DNA of 31,071 bases from Nemertoderma westbladi (lineage: Eukaryota; Xenacoelomorpha; Nemertodermatida; Nemertodermatidae): contig JAUCBJ010006413.1 of NCBI GenBank assembly GCA_032718475.1, positions 1 to 31,071 of the forward strand, in the 5' to 3' direction. Below, in pieces: positions 1-13,200 of this stretch (its first letter is position 1; the number at the start of each line of letters is the position of its first letter). The position numbers and the translations under genes were made by a program. The notes under the pieces were generated by a model. That model was not told where the DNA came from. It saw only the letters and a list, made by a program, of their open reading frames with translations, and searched no databases.

Positions 1-94
1 TGACTGTTTAGTGTTTAGGTTTAGTTAGATAAATATTGATTTAAGTTATATGATTTAATTAATATAATAACAACTTATTATTGATGATTTTCAA

Positions 95-1355
95 GGGTCA
101 GAGTAAAACGCGGATCCGGATCAGGATCCGGATTCTATCATTTAACATTGTCCCTATGGAAGTCGACTGAATTTACATTTTTAGGGTGTAATCTGCGGAT
201 CCGTGCACTGCTAAATTTACCGAATCCGTAACCGAGTGTAAAATGCGGATTGGCCTTTTTTCAGATCCGGAAAGGAGTGTAAAGCGCGGATTCATGTTTT
301 AGGCTAAATCCTGAACGGAGTGTAAAATGCGGATTCATATTTCTACTGAATCCGGGATTGGGTGTAAAATACGGATTCAGGTTTATTACAAAGTGTTATT
401 GGATCCGGGAAGGGGTGTAAAACGCGGATTCAAGTTAATTACCAAGTTTTATTGGATCCGGGAAGGGGTGTAAAATGCGGATTCAAGTTAATTACCATGT
501 TTTATTGGATCCGGGAAGGGGTGTAAAACACGGATTTACGTTAATTACCAAGTTTTATTGGATCCGGAATGGAGTGTAAAACACGGATTTACGTTAATTG
601 CCAATTTTTATTGGATCCGGAATGGAGTGTAAAACACGGATTTACGTTAATTACCAATTTTTATTGGATCCGGAATGGAGTGTAAAACACGGATTTTCGT
701 GAATTACCAAGTTTTGTTGGATCCGGAATGGAGTGTAAAACACGGATTTACGTTAATTACCAAGTTTTATTGGATCCGGAATGGAGTGTAAAACACGGAT
801 TTACGTTAATTGCCAAGTTTTATTGGATCCGGAATGGAGTGTAAAACACGGATTTTCGTTAATTACCAAGTTTTATTGGATCCGGAATGGAGTGTAAAAC
901 ACGGATTTTCGTTAATTACCAAGTTTTGTTGGATCCGGAATGGAGTGTAAAACACGGATTTACGTTAATTACCAAGTTTTGATTGGATCCGGAATGGAGT
1001 GTAAAACACGGATTTACGTTAATTACCAAGTTTTATTGGATCCGGAATGGAGTGTAAAACACGGATTTTCGTTAATTACCAAGTTTTATTGGATCCGGAA
1101 TGGAGTGTAAAACACGGATTTTCGTTAATTACCAAGTTTTGTTGGATCCGGAATGGAGTGTAAAACACGGATTTACGTTAATTACCAAGTTTTAATGGAT
1201 CCGGGAATGGGTGTAAAACGCGGATTATAGTTAATTACAAAGTTTTATTGGATCTGGGAAGGGGTGTAAAACGCGGATACAAGTTAATTACCAAGTTTTA
1301 TTGGATCCGGGAAGGGGTGTAAAACACGGATTCAAGTGAATTAGTAAGTTTTAAT
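95..1355 (+). repeat. Left arm of foldback element, 53-bp tandem repeats
   Basis: The unit contains ggatccggaatggagtgtaa followed by acacggattt and a ttaattaccaagtttt stretch. The period of 53 bp was measured at successive gtgtaaaac sites (574, 627, 680, 733). The first 200 bp and the last three units are more diverged, with gcggatt in place of acggatt, as expected at array edges. Each unit carries a BamHI-type GGATCC. Confidence 0.9.
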
Positions 1356-1434
1356 TAATAATTTGTAAAACGCATATACAATAATGACCCAGACCCTCAT
1401 CTAGTTACAATTATGTAATTATAATTGTTTACTA

Positions 1435-3300
1435 ACGTAAATCCGTGTTTTACACTCCATTCCGGATCCAACAAAACTTGGTAATTAACGAAAATCCGTG
1501 TTTTACACTCCATTCCGGATCCAACAAAACTTGGTAATTAACGAAAATCCGTGTTTTACAATCCATTCCGGATCCAACAAAACTTGATAATTAACGAAAA
1601 TCCGTGTTTTACACTCCATTCCGGGTCCAATAAAACTTGGTAATTAACGAAAATCCGTGTTTTACACTCCATTCCGGATCCAACAAAACTTGTGTAATTA
1701 AACGTAGAAATCCGTGTTTTACACTCCATTCCGGATCCAACAAAACTTGGTAATTAACGAAAATCCGTGTTTTACACTCCATTCCGGATCCAACAAAACT
1801 TGGTAATTAACGAAAATCCGTGTTTTACACTCCATTCCGGATCCAACAAAACTTGGTAATTAACGAAAATCCGTGTTTTACACTCCATTCCGGATCCAAC
1901 AAAACTTGGTAATTAACGTAAATCCGTGTTTTACACTCCATTCCGGATCCAACAAAACTTGGTAATTAACGAAAATCCGTGTTTTACACTCCATTCCGGA
2001 TCCAACAAAACTTGGTAATTAACGAAAATCCGTGTTTTACACTCCATTCCGGATCCAACAAAACTTGGTAATTAACGAAAATCCGTGTTTTACACTCCAT
2101 TCCGGATCCAACAAAACTTGGTAATTAACGAAAATCCGTGTTTTACACTCCATTCCGGATCCAACAAAACTTGGTAATTAACGAAAATCCGTGTTTTACA
2201 CTCCATTCCGGATCCAACAAAACTTGGTAATTAACGAAAATCCGTGTTTTACACTCCATTCCGGATCCAACAAAACTTGGTAATTAACGAAAATCCGTGT
2301 TTTACACTCCATTCCGGATCCAACAAAACTTGGTAATTAACGAAAATCCGTGTTTTACACTCCATTCCGGATCCAACAAAACTTGGTAATTAACGAAAAT
2401 CCGTGTTTTACACTCCATTCCGGATCCAACAAAACTTGGTAATTAACGAAAATCCGTGTTTTACACTCCATTCCGGATCCAACAAAACTTGGTAATTAAC
2501 GAAAATCCGTGTTTTACACTCCATTCCGGATCCAATAAAACTTGGTAATTAACGTAAATCCGTGTTTTACACTCCATTCCGGATCCAACAAAACTTGGTA
2601 ATTAACGAAAATCCGTGTTTTACACTCCATTCCGGATCCAACAAAACTTGGTAATTAACGAAAATCCGTGTTTTACACTCCATTCCGGATCCAACAAAAC
2701 TTGGTAATTAACGAAAATCCGTGTTTTACACTCCATTCCGGATCCAACAAAACTTGGTAATTAACGTAAATCCGTGTTTTACACTCCATTCCGGATCCAA
2801 CAAAACTTGGTAATTAACGAAAATCCGTGTTTTACACTCCATTCCGGATCCAACAAAACTTGGTAATTAACGAAAATCCGTGTTTTACACTCCATTCCGG
2901 ATCCAATAAAACTTGGTAATTAACGTAAATCCGTGTTTTACACTCCATTCCGGATCCAACAAAACTTGGTAATTAACGAAAATCCGTGTTTTACACTCCA
3001 TTCCGGATCCAATAAAACTTGGTAATTAACGTAAATCCGTGTTTTACACTTCCGATTCCGGAATCCAGATAAAACTTGGTAATTAACGTAAATCCGTGTT
3101 TTACACTCCATTCCGGATTCACAAAATATATGAATCCGCGTTTTACACTGCAATACGGATTGCGTATTTCAGAATCCGCATATTACACTCAGTTACGGAT
3201 TGTATGTAAATCCGGATCCGCCTTTTACACTCGCAAATCCGGGTCCTGATCCGTATCCGGATCCTGAATCCGGATCCGGATCCGCGTTTTACACCTACCC
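1435..3300 (-). repeat. Right arm of foldback element, 53-bp tandem repeats in inverse orientation
   Basis: These are the same 53-bp units in reverse complement (acactccattccggatccaa, then aaacttggtaattaacg). They are more homogeneous than the left arm, with many adjacent units identical, which points to recent expansion or gene conversion. Diverged GGATCC-rich units occur from about 3120 to 3300, mirroring the left edge. The small open frame at 2938-3153 is only repeat sequence. Confidence 0.9.
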
Positions 3301-3310
3301 GATTTTCAAG

Positions 3311-4102
3311 CTTACATCAAGAATTATTATTGTAGTGGGAGGAGGCAGAACCAGACAGTCTAGTAAAACAGTCTAACTCCAAAATAAAATATATAAAACA
3401 GTCTAAAACTAATGGAATAATGGAAAAAGTGACAAAAGTTATGAGTCGCTGAATACTATGATAGGAATATAAGTTTCATGAAATTAATAAAATTTTAAAT
3501 TTCAAAAATTTCATTGAAATATTTCACGTGAAATAATAATCAAGTTAAACCCTACATAGACCCCCACCTCAGTCACATTAGACAATTTGTAATACCCCCC
3601 GTCCCGACAAAAACATATTTTATTGTAATAATACACAATGTTTGTTACGCAAGCTCTACCCCCCCCCCCCTAGTGCGGGACATACTTTATGAACGCCCCC
3701 CTTATACTGGGTACCAGGATATGGCAGCTCCAGCTAGAATCCTAAAGTATTCTACATTTCCCGACATATATACGACTTTATATCTTACAGTTTATTATAA
3801 AGGCCTGTAATTCTAGGAAATTTACTTGGCCATGAAGATGACATTTGCTTCATCCCCATCACTAAAACAACATTACAGGGAACTATTCATATCATCGACA
3901 TATAAATATATTTACTGTAGAGTTTGTATGTACTGTAGTTTAGGTAGAATTTAGCAAAGTTGTTTTACTTGTAATGTATTTAACTTATATTTGAAAAATC
4001 TATATTTTGAATATATTTGATTATAATAATTATTAAATACAAAAAATAATCAAAGCATTATCAACCCCCCCCCCCCCCCCCCCCCCCCACCCCATAACTT
4101 AC
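3311..4102. other. CNOT3 intron 11 (window-proximal part), no gene seen
   Basis: AT-rich intron sequence between the foldback element and exon 11. It holds several C homopolymers (about 3661-3670 and 4065-4088) and a 14-bp perfect palindrome, atttcacgtgaaat, at 3521-3534. I saw no sequence resembling the missing NOT-box exons on the minus strand here. Confidence 0.7.
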
Positions 4103-4227
4103 CTGCTGATATGCGTGATCCTTCCCTAATGGCAATGGCCCTAGCGGAGCAACCCCAAGTAACGGTGGGATTATTACTGTTTCTCCCATAGGATTGTGTC
4201 TTTCCTCTCGTCTCTCAACAAGTAGAG
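4103..4227 (-). CDS. CNOT3: CNOT3 exon 11
   Basis: Encodes the end of Ala545 and residues 546-586. It contains [20 protein letters not shown] and AYQQ, matching the vertebrate CNOT3 block LGVCPLGPVPL...LYQQ just before the NOT box. The acceptor is tttcattag and the donor CAG|gtaagt, phase 0 at the 3' side. The intron that follows starts with gtaagttatgggg and then runs into a long G tract on the sense strand. The next exon is outside the window. Confidence 0.9.
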
Positions 4228-7200
4228 CTAATGAAAAATTACAATAGAAACACATAAAAATAATCCGACAACTTATGAAATCCCAAGAGGAAGTTGTACT
4301 GCGTATCGCCGCAATTAATCGCAAAATATATGTACGAGGAATCCCACCTTATTCCGTGAGTCAGCTGACAGGTTTAACTTACCATGCGCTTGTGTTGCCA
4401 TTTCGCTTTCTGTAGACAGCTGACGGAAACTGGATGTTAGCAGATGATGGTCCATGAATGAATTTGGCACCATGATCGCCGCCTTCTCTGCCATAGATTT
4501 TAGCGTGGCAAGGCCATCCGGTAATGAAACACCCTCCTATCATTAAACACATTGGTTTCTATTAATTAATATTTGGAAAAGGGATAACGCTTTAATTTTT
4601 TTTTACGTACAACTCACATTAAACTCATGTGTCCATACCATACTATAACTACCGGATATATAATCACGGTGCCTCTATAGGAACATGAAAAAGATAAACA
4701 AATTATAACTCGAACTTCGTGTTAGATATTTTTCTATTTGCTAACACCAACTTTCTGTTAGTATTTTTGGGTAAATACGGTAAATTACATGCCTAGGAAG
4801 CCGTAATGCATGTCTGTATTTTGTCATATTGGCCAATACATAGAATGACGGGATAGTGCTAAAATGTCTGTTGAATTACAGAATAATTATGCCTATCTTA
4901 CAATTATTAAAGCAATACTTAACACGATGTTCGTGATAGCAAATATAAAAATACTAAAACGGAGATCGTAGCAACTGTTGTTGTTAGAATTTTTTTATAT
5001 TTCATGTCCCATAAGGGGTTCGGTATGTAATACTTACATCGTTTGTAGGAAGTAACGGCCCATTCGTTAATGACGGTGGCGGTGGAATTACAGTTGATCC
5101 CATGGTCGACGCTGTTGTACAGTCTCCGACAGACGAACCTCCCATAAAGATATCACCAATTGCACTGCTGATGTTCATACCTAATAACAACAAGAAATTA
5201 TAGAATTGTAGCATCCATGATATATCGTGAGTTGGGTGCTAGTATAGTAACCCACCTATATTGACCAATGACCAGTACGTGATTTTTGAGATTTGTCGAA
5301 TTTTGAAATGAACTTTGATAATTCGCCATATTGATGGTTAGAAAGAGCGATAATTTCTGCAAATGAAAACAGAAAGTGCCCCAAAACTTTCTTGGCCGTT
5401 ATTGAGAGAAACGTTCCGAAATGCAAAAATTGAGAATAAATTTCACGTATAGGAAATTTCTAAAAAAAAATTTCCTACTTTATGTCCATATTCTTGAAAA
5501 TTTGAAGTGTCAATAGTTTAATGGAGTTAATGAGGTGTCCGCCAAGAGATATCAGATCGAAGTAGACAGTTTTCTAGTTAGAGAAAATTAAAATTCTGTC
5601 ACGGATAAAAAATTATTAAACCAGTGACAACATAAAGTTCCACTTTATGAGAATCTTTGCCGTGAAAAGTGGGGCTAAATAGCAGTTAATAACTATGTGA
5701 TACACAAAACTGTTGCATATGGTCACCTGAAAACCGTAATTTTATATCACACAATTCATTTGAAAATGTAAATAGACAGTTTGTGATGTCATGTTTGGGA
5801 CATATTGATTAAGTATTGAAAGGAATTTACATAAAAAAGATTATTATAAATTTCGACATTTATTTTCCAATTAAAACAAATCATAAAATTCCCCAAACAA
5901 CTCCTCCGTACTAGAATTTAAATCCAGTTTATCGTCCTTCCCACTGCTAACTACCGTCCCATTCCCAACTTTCATCCCAATCTTAAAACCATTTCCACAA
6001 ATAGTCAATTCGGGAATAAATTAATTTGATCTGTTGTCAATTAAGGGGAAGGAGCAGGTTTACAGTTTATCTGGGACTGGTAAGCCCCCATCCATTAATT
6101 AAATAAAAGTAATTAATTGTTTTAACCAGGATTAACTTCTACCCCCAACAAAATATCAAGTATGGGACATCCTGTCACGTTATGTGACACGGCAGTTTTT
6201 TTAAATCTTTATAAGTTCGCGTTTTCTGATATAAAACCTCCGTTAAGTATGGGACACTTTTTTGGACCATTTTGGAGACGCTCACGCAAATGATTCATAT
6301 GACCTGTTAAACCACCAAAAATTGGCAATCTAATTAAAACACATGGATGAATATGAGTGGGAGTGTTAACACATCGGTGAAATGGCTCACATTTGCAAAT
6401 TTATATGCTATTAAATTAATCATTTACCAAGTGTCACGTAGGTGACAAAAAATCGGACCACGTTAATTTGTTTTTTGTATTTCTGATATTTCCAATTTAC
6501 TACGAAGCTACGTTTATTTGTTCACAGGAATTATACTCAGCAGGAATATTAATCGTTTATTTGTTCACAGGAATTATACTCAGCAGGGATATTAATGGTT
6601 TATTTGTTCACAGGAATTATACTCAGCAGGGATGTTAATCGTTTATTTGTTCACAGGAATTATACTCAGCAGGGATATTAATGGTTTATTTGTTCACAGG
6701 AATTATACTCAGCAGGGATATTAATCGTTTATTTGTTCACAGGAATTATACTCAGCAGGGATATTAATCGTTTATTTGTTCACAGGAATTATACTCAGCC
6801 TGGATATTAATCGTTTGGTACCTGAATTGTACCCAAAATGAGCCCGTAATCGCAATTACAAAATTTGAAATTTGTCCCGTAAGTAAGTTTTTAAAATTCG
6901 GTGTAGCCTTTTTTATAACTTACTAGTAACTTACCTACCTATCTGTGTGTGGGTTGGAGTTGATGTTGGGTGCTAGTAACTCACCTATCTGTGGGTGGGT
7001 TGGAGTTGAGTTTGGGTGCTAGTAACTCAACTATCTGTGGGTGGGTTGGAGTTGATGTTGGGTGCTAGTAACTCACCTATCTGTGGGTTGGTTGGAGTTG
7101 ATGTTGGGTGCTAGTAACTCACCTATCTGTGGGTGGGTTGGAGTGGATGTTGGGTGCTAGTAACTCATCTATCTGTGGGTTGGTTGGAGTTGAGTTTGGG

Positions 7201-10200
7201 TGCTAGTAACTCACCAATCTGTGGGTGGGTTGGAGTTGATGTTGGGTGCTAGTAACTCACCTATCTGTGGGTGGGTTGGAGTTGATGCTGGGTGCTAGTA
7301 ACTCACCTATCTGTGGGTGGGTTGGAGTTGATGTTGGGTGCTAGTAACTCACCTATCTGTGGGTGGGTTGGAGCTGAGTTTGGGTGCTAGTAACTCACCT
7401 ATCTGTGGGTGGGTTGGAGTTGATGTTGGGTGCTAGTAACTCACCTATCTGTGGGTTGGTTGGAGTTGAGTTTTGGTGCTAGTAACTCACCTATCTGTGG
7501 GTGGGTTGGAGTTGAGTTTGGGTGCTAGTAACTCAACTATCTGTGGGTGGGTTGGAGTTGATGTTGGGTGCTAGTAACTCACCTATCTGTGGGTTGGTTG
7601 GAGTTGAGTTTGGGTGCTAGTAACTCACCTATCTGTGGGTGGGTTGGAGTTGATGTTGGGTGCTAGTAACTCACCTATCTGTGGGTGGGTTGGAGTTGAT
7701 GTTGGGTGCTAGTAACTCACCTATCTGTGGGTGGGTTGGAGTTGATGTTGGGTGCTAGGGGCTAGTAACTCAACTATCTGTGGGTGGGTTGGAGTTGATG
7801 TTGGGTGGTAGTAACTCACCTATCTGTGGGTGGGTTGAAGTTCAGTTTGGGTGCTAGTAACTCACCTATCTGTGGTAGGTGGGTTGTAGTTGATGTTGGG
7901 TGCTAGTAACTGACCTATCTGTGGGTGGTTTGGCGTAGAAGTTGGGTGCTAGTAACTCCCCTATCTGTGGGTTGGTTGGAGTTGAGTTTGGGTGCTAGTA
8001 ATTCACCTATCCGTGGGTGGGTTGGAGTTGAGTTTGGGTGCTAGTAACTCACCTATCTGTGGGTGGGTTGGTGTTGATGTTGGGTGCTAGTAACTCACCT
8101 ATCTGTGGGTTGGTTGGAGTTGAGTTTGGGTGCTAGTAACTCACCTATCTGTGGGTGGGTTGGTGTTGATGTTGGGTGCTAGTAACTCACCTATCTGTGG
8201 GTGGGTTGGCGTAGAAGTTGGGTGCTAGTAACTCCCCTATCTGTAGGTGGGTTGGAGTTGAGTTTGGGTGCTAGTAATTCACCAATCCGTGGGTGGGTTG
8301 GAGTTGAGTTTGGGTGCTAGTAACTCACCTATCTGTGGGTGGGTTGGTGACTGGTGTTAATGTTGGGTGCTAGTAACTCACCTATCTGTGGGTTGGTTGG
8401 AGTTGAGTTTGGGTCCTAGTAACTCACCTATCTGTGGGTGGGTTGGTGTTGATGTTGGGTGCTAGTAACTAACCTATCTGTGGGTTGGTTGGAGTTGAGT
8501 TTGGGTGCTAGTAACTCACCTATCTGTGGGTTGGTTGGAGTTGAGTTTGGGTCCTAGTAACTCACCTATATGTGGGTGGGTTGGTGTTGATGTTGGGTGC
8601 TAGTAACTCACCTATTTGTGGGTGGGTTGGAGTTGATGTTGGGTGCTCATCGAATACACTACCAACCGAATCGATAAGGGATACCGCTTGTGGTTGTCCC
8701 AAGTTGGAATTCGACGCTGAAGACGATTGTACTCCGACACCGAGCATGCTCATTGGTCCATTCCTTAGCACGGCACCGACGTGGTTACCTCCAGCCAATG
8801 AACTTGAATATGGACTTGGCCCTACGGGTAAAACCGTTCTGATTTAAAATTTGATTGGTTAATAGACTGCGCCTAAAAATAATTGCCAGATTGGACACAA
8901 TCAAAATTTAAAAACATTTGTAAGACGCAAAATTAAACTACGCGAAAAAGTTATGCAAAACAAATGCGAAATTGACTAGCAAAATAAACCTCGGAGCATC
9001 ACTATAGTGCTGGACACGAATGAGGTGCTTAAGATAAAACTTTGTCTTAATAACATGATTAATTACTTGGTATTAATTACTACAATAGATACGTCGTACT
9101 TACAGCAATCGATGATGCCTGATGAATTCTTGTTGTTACGGGATACGGCGGATGATTGCGTTGATAAGGAGGCCGCGGCCGAGAACACAGAAGATGCGGA
9201 GGATAGCCGGAGTAAGGACGAGGTGGAGAGGGCCGACACCGGTGGCGATGTGGCACTCCTGTCGCCGCCACTGGAGCTACTGCTGTTTGAACTCTTGGTC
9301 GAGTTCTTCCGAGGCGACTGGAAGAAGAATATACTATTCTGTTACAAAGGAAATTCTACTAATCATGTGGACAGTTCTAAATAAAATGGAAATTTAAACT
9401 TATCGTGACAATTAAATAGCCCAGATGGTAGCTACCAAATATATACCGAAAAAATTTCAAAATCTCCTTTTCATAAAAATGCTGATAAAAAAAGAATTTA
9501 ATCATGGTGTAGGTAACTTACAATATTTTATGCCGTGTATTCCATCCATATTGTTAGAACGTTACGTTATTTTGGGTACCAAATTGTTTTTATAACACCC
9601 CCTCCCCTACCTAATAGTGAAGTCTGTTATGCTTTAGAAATGGGCGACATGTATCTCAGTGTATATATTTAAACTCGTTAGTAAATAGTTACGACAGACC
9701 TAATCGGGATTGGACTTAGCAATAATTAATGTTCTTTACTCTGAGTAGATAATATTTCAAATTCATGGAAATTAACCTGAAGGTCATTAATTATTTGAGA
9801 ATGTCATGGTTTCAGGGATGATGCAAATAAATTTCAGTGGAGCCACTTCTAGAAATAAAGAGGGGGCCATGCACAATAAATTTGGCTAGAGGTCCGTATA
9901 GCACTACATTTTTAAAACGTATATCATTGGTACTATGGCAGCGTTGAAGAGTTCTAGAACATAATAAAATATAAAAAGTAATGTTCTATAGAACATAAAG
10001 CTAGTTGTTTTTTTATTTTAAAATAGCTAGTAATTTTTTAAAAATTTTATTTTTAAATAAATTTCTGAATACATTTAAATTAATATTGATTATAGAGTTT
10101 TTGTATACCGATGTAACTAATTAGTTTATTTATCCATTGGGTATTGGCTTTTGTTGGCGTTTAATATCTCATGGAATCCGATTTATTTTCCTTTTCATAT

Positions 10201-13200
10201 CTGTCGCCTTCACATGTATTCTGTCAGTTTTTCGGTAAATTTATCTTCGTAGTTTAATGCACTCCTTACACAAAGCTCTAGCGTTGTATATTTTTCCCGT
10301 ATTTTTGTCTTTTAATTACCTTAATTTGACTTTTGGGCATTTAGCACTTCAAAGATTTTTTGAATATTTTTTTAATTACTAGCAATTTGAAATTTGAAAA
10401 TAACTTAGCTATACGTTCTAGAACAATATATTTTTTATTTTATTTATGTTCTAGAATAGTGCATAATATTTTGTTCTAGAACTCTACAATGTTGCCATGG
10501 TAACAATGATTTATGTTATAGTGCTATATACGGAACTGTTACAACAAATATACCGTAAAACGACATTTGAGGAAGTATTGCAATCAGTTTCTATGGCAAC
10601 CGCAACCGGGTTTTGAAAAATACCACAATGGATTCTCTGATGAGATTTAGTGGGGGTAGGTTAGTGTTAGAATACTGTAGGAGTCTTGGAAGAAGATGTT
10701 TTGATGAAAATGATGTGATTTTATAATTCAAACACCCCCACCCCCCTCCTTTTACACTTCATCATTGCAATTTTCAAGATTTTGTAAAATTGTATGCATG
10801 TTGGCTTACAGAGCATTTAACACTCCACTACTAGAAAAATATAAAATTTAGATCGTTTTTGGTATTGTGTTTATGTAACAACTAAGTATCATAATTTAGT
10901 GTTGTAGCTAAGGACATTTCATTTTAGCTAGTGGTTTCACTAAAATTTAAAATTTGATAAAAAATGTTCCAGAAGAATACGTAATTTTACTAGGACATAA
11001 ATTGTATATAATAATTTTTTTTAGTTGATTATTTTACAAAACGTACTACGGACAAATTTTATTTATTAATTCATGACCACCCTAGAATTGCAATGCACTT
11101 TTTTATATCTTTTAATTCTATATATTGATAATTAAACCGCCGGTGGAATCCGGATATGAAATGAAATGAATATATGAAATGGCTAACATGTTCTAGAAGA
11201 ACATTAATCAATATCAAAAACAGATAAAAATATTAGTTAGTAAAAAGGGGATGTCACAAAACAAACTAGTACACCGCAGTTTAAGTTGCAGATTGACCAA
11301 TCTAAAAGTGCGAATCGATTAATTGACGGTTGCAGTATGTGATAAGAATATAATAATAAAATCGCACATCTTTGTAATGAACCACTGATAAGCATTTGCT
11401 CATTAATAATAATTATAACAAGGTGTACTAGAAAAAAACATTAGTTTTTAACTTTAAACTTTAGTTCTAGAACTATTTCCATAGAGAAAATAAGTAACCC
11501 TTAGGATTGAATTGATTTTACCTTTTTCCTAGCGAAAAATGTAAAATAAAATAAGAAAATATTCCCGTATTCCAGAATGTATTATCTCCATTATGTTAAT
11601 GAGTGCTGCTTTATTATACATGTTGCAGTGATGGGACTAGCTATTGTATCTAAAAACACCATGACCCGTAATATAGTGTCATTTTCTGATGACACGGACA
11701 CCCCCCCCCCCCCCCCCCCCAAATTTTTCTACAAATCATTATCATATTGCTTGAAATTTGAAACACAACTAGTTCAACTCACCGTGGTTGTTACCATGAA
11801 GCCGGAAATTTCGATTTCGCCTTTAAATGTTTTCTATACGCGTTTTAAAAAAGTGTCTTTTGCGAAATCGCACCCTCTCTGTATCATTGCCATTCTTCAC
11901 TTTAGTCGTAATTTTTTCATATCAATAGAAAGCTTGCGTTGAAAGGATTCCAAATATGTAACAATGTCTGAATTTCGTTGAGAAACAGCTGAGATACAGG
12001 CGTTCAAAGATTGCAAGAATTATTGTTCGCTGCATGCCATTTATTCTATTTAATAAATACACAATATTCTGGAACAATTTGTTTATGTATGATTAGCTAT
12101 GCAATATAGATATTGTACTAATAGTCGTGCAAAAGTGTTAAGTTATTTATTTAAAATATCAATACAATAAATAGATAAAAACTCCTCTTTGTGAGACATA
12201 AGATCATTACATGTTTTCTTAACTTTGTTGCCACAGTGTTTGGTAGAATAACTTGACACAGCTAGGGACAATAAGTTAGGTAACTCGTATTCCCATGACG
12301 AAATTTTATAAGAAGAGAACATATCTATGGTAGACCCAATACAATGATCACAGAAGATATTCGTGAAGAGCCATGTTATCTTAGAATTTCCGGTATTGAA
12401 TATCCGATGGATGAAATTGAATTGTTGTAGCCTTAGTAGCACCTCTATATTCAAGTCAAACAACTTATATAACATATAGTTTGATATCTTGTTGTCTAAA
12501 TGTAGAATCGAGCGCATTGTATATCTAATTGTATAGGCATTCCGCTGTTGCCTACCAACTCATAAAATAAATAACACGTTCTAGAATTTTGTGTATTTAT
12601 TAAATAGAATAAATGGCTTGCAGCGAACAATAATTCTTGCAATCTTTGAACGCCTATTCCTCAGCTGTTTCTCAACGAAATTCAGACATTGTTACACATT
12701 TGGAATCCTTGTAACGCAAGCTTTCTATTGATGTGAAAAATTACGACTAAAGTGAAGAATGGCAATGATACAGAGAGGGTGCGATTTCGCAAAAGACACC
12801 TTTTTAAAACGCTTATAGAAAAAATTTAAAGGCGAAATCGAAAATTCCGGCTTCATGGTAACAACCACGGTGAGTTGAACTAGTTGTGTTTCAAATTTCA
12901 AGCAATATGATAATGATTCGTAGAAAAATTTGGGGGGGGGGGGGGGGGGGTCCGTGTCATCAGAAAATGACACTATATTACGGGTCATGGTGTAATTGTT
13001 TAACGTGTACCTGTACTGTAATCCATTATGTCGAACGTCCAATATAAGATATTTTAGAGAAAATGCCCAAAGAAAATGGGGACAGTGTTCAGTAAAACTG
13101 AACATATGCAGACAATGACTCAGTTTGCTTCAGTCGACTATATAGCCTAGTCAAGATGGGTCACAAAGATTTATCACATCAATCCATGCAGGAGATAACT

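Larger units (their letters stand above)
95..3300. mobile_element. Foldback-type transposon built of inverted 53-bp tandem repeats (non-autonomous)
   Basis: Two long arrays of the same 53-bp unit face each other: about 22 units on the left, and about 32 in reverse complement on the right. A unique AT-rich spacer of about 80 bp (1356-1434) separates them. The outer ends match as inverted repeats: left GGGTCAGAGTAAAACGCGG, and the right end reads GGGTAGGTGTAAAACGCGG in reverse complement. A 9-bp direct repeat, gattttcaa, flanks the element at 86-94 and 3301-3309. Long terminal inverted repeats made of tandem repeats plus a 9-bp target duplication is the architecture of Drosophila Foldback elements, which are related to Mutator-like transposons (family knowledge). 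No transposase frame is present, so mobilisation would need help in trans. It lies in CNOT3 intron 11 if the next exon is beyond the window edge. Array length could be affected by assembly. Confidence 0.75.

Noticed and set aside
232-3150. Regular repeats resembling a CRISPR array
   Set aside because: The whole 53-bp period is repeated with no variable spacers, and the DNA is eukaryotic.
2938-3153. Minus-strand 71-codon frame (CKTRIYVNYQVL repeats)
   Set aside because: Direct translation of the 53-bp repeat.
8572-8847. Plus-strand 91-codon frame
   Set aside because: Antisense to CNOT3 exon 8 and extending into the minisatellite.
9007-9397. Acidic plus-strand frame of 125 codons and a second of 91 codons
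   Set aside because: Antisense shadows of CNOT3 exon 7, whose splice sites and phases fit the gene chain.
11577-13105. Two similar frames (11577-11942 plus, 12725-13105 minus) with [12 protein letters not shown] and poly-Pro
   Set aside because: They are the two inverted arms of one element. The differences between arms are mostly amino-acid-changing, and the Pro run is a C homopolymer.
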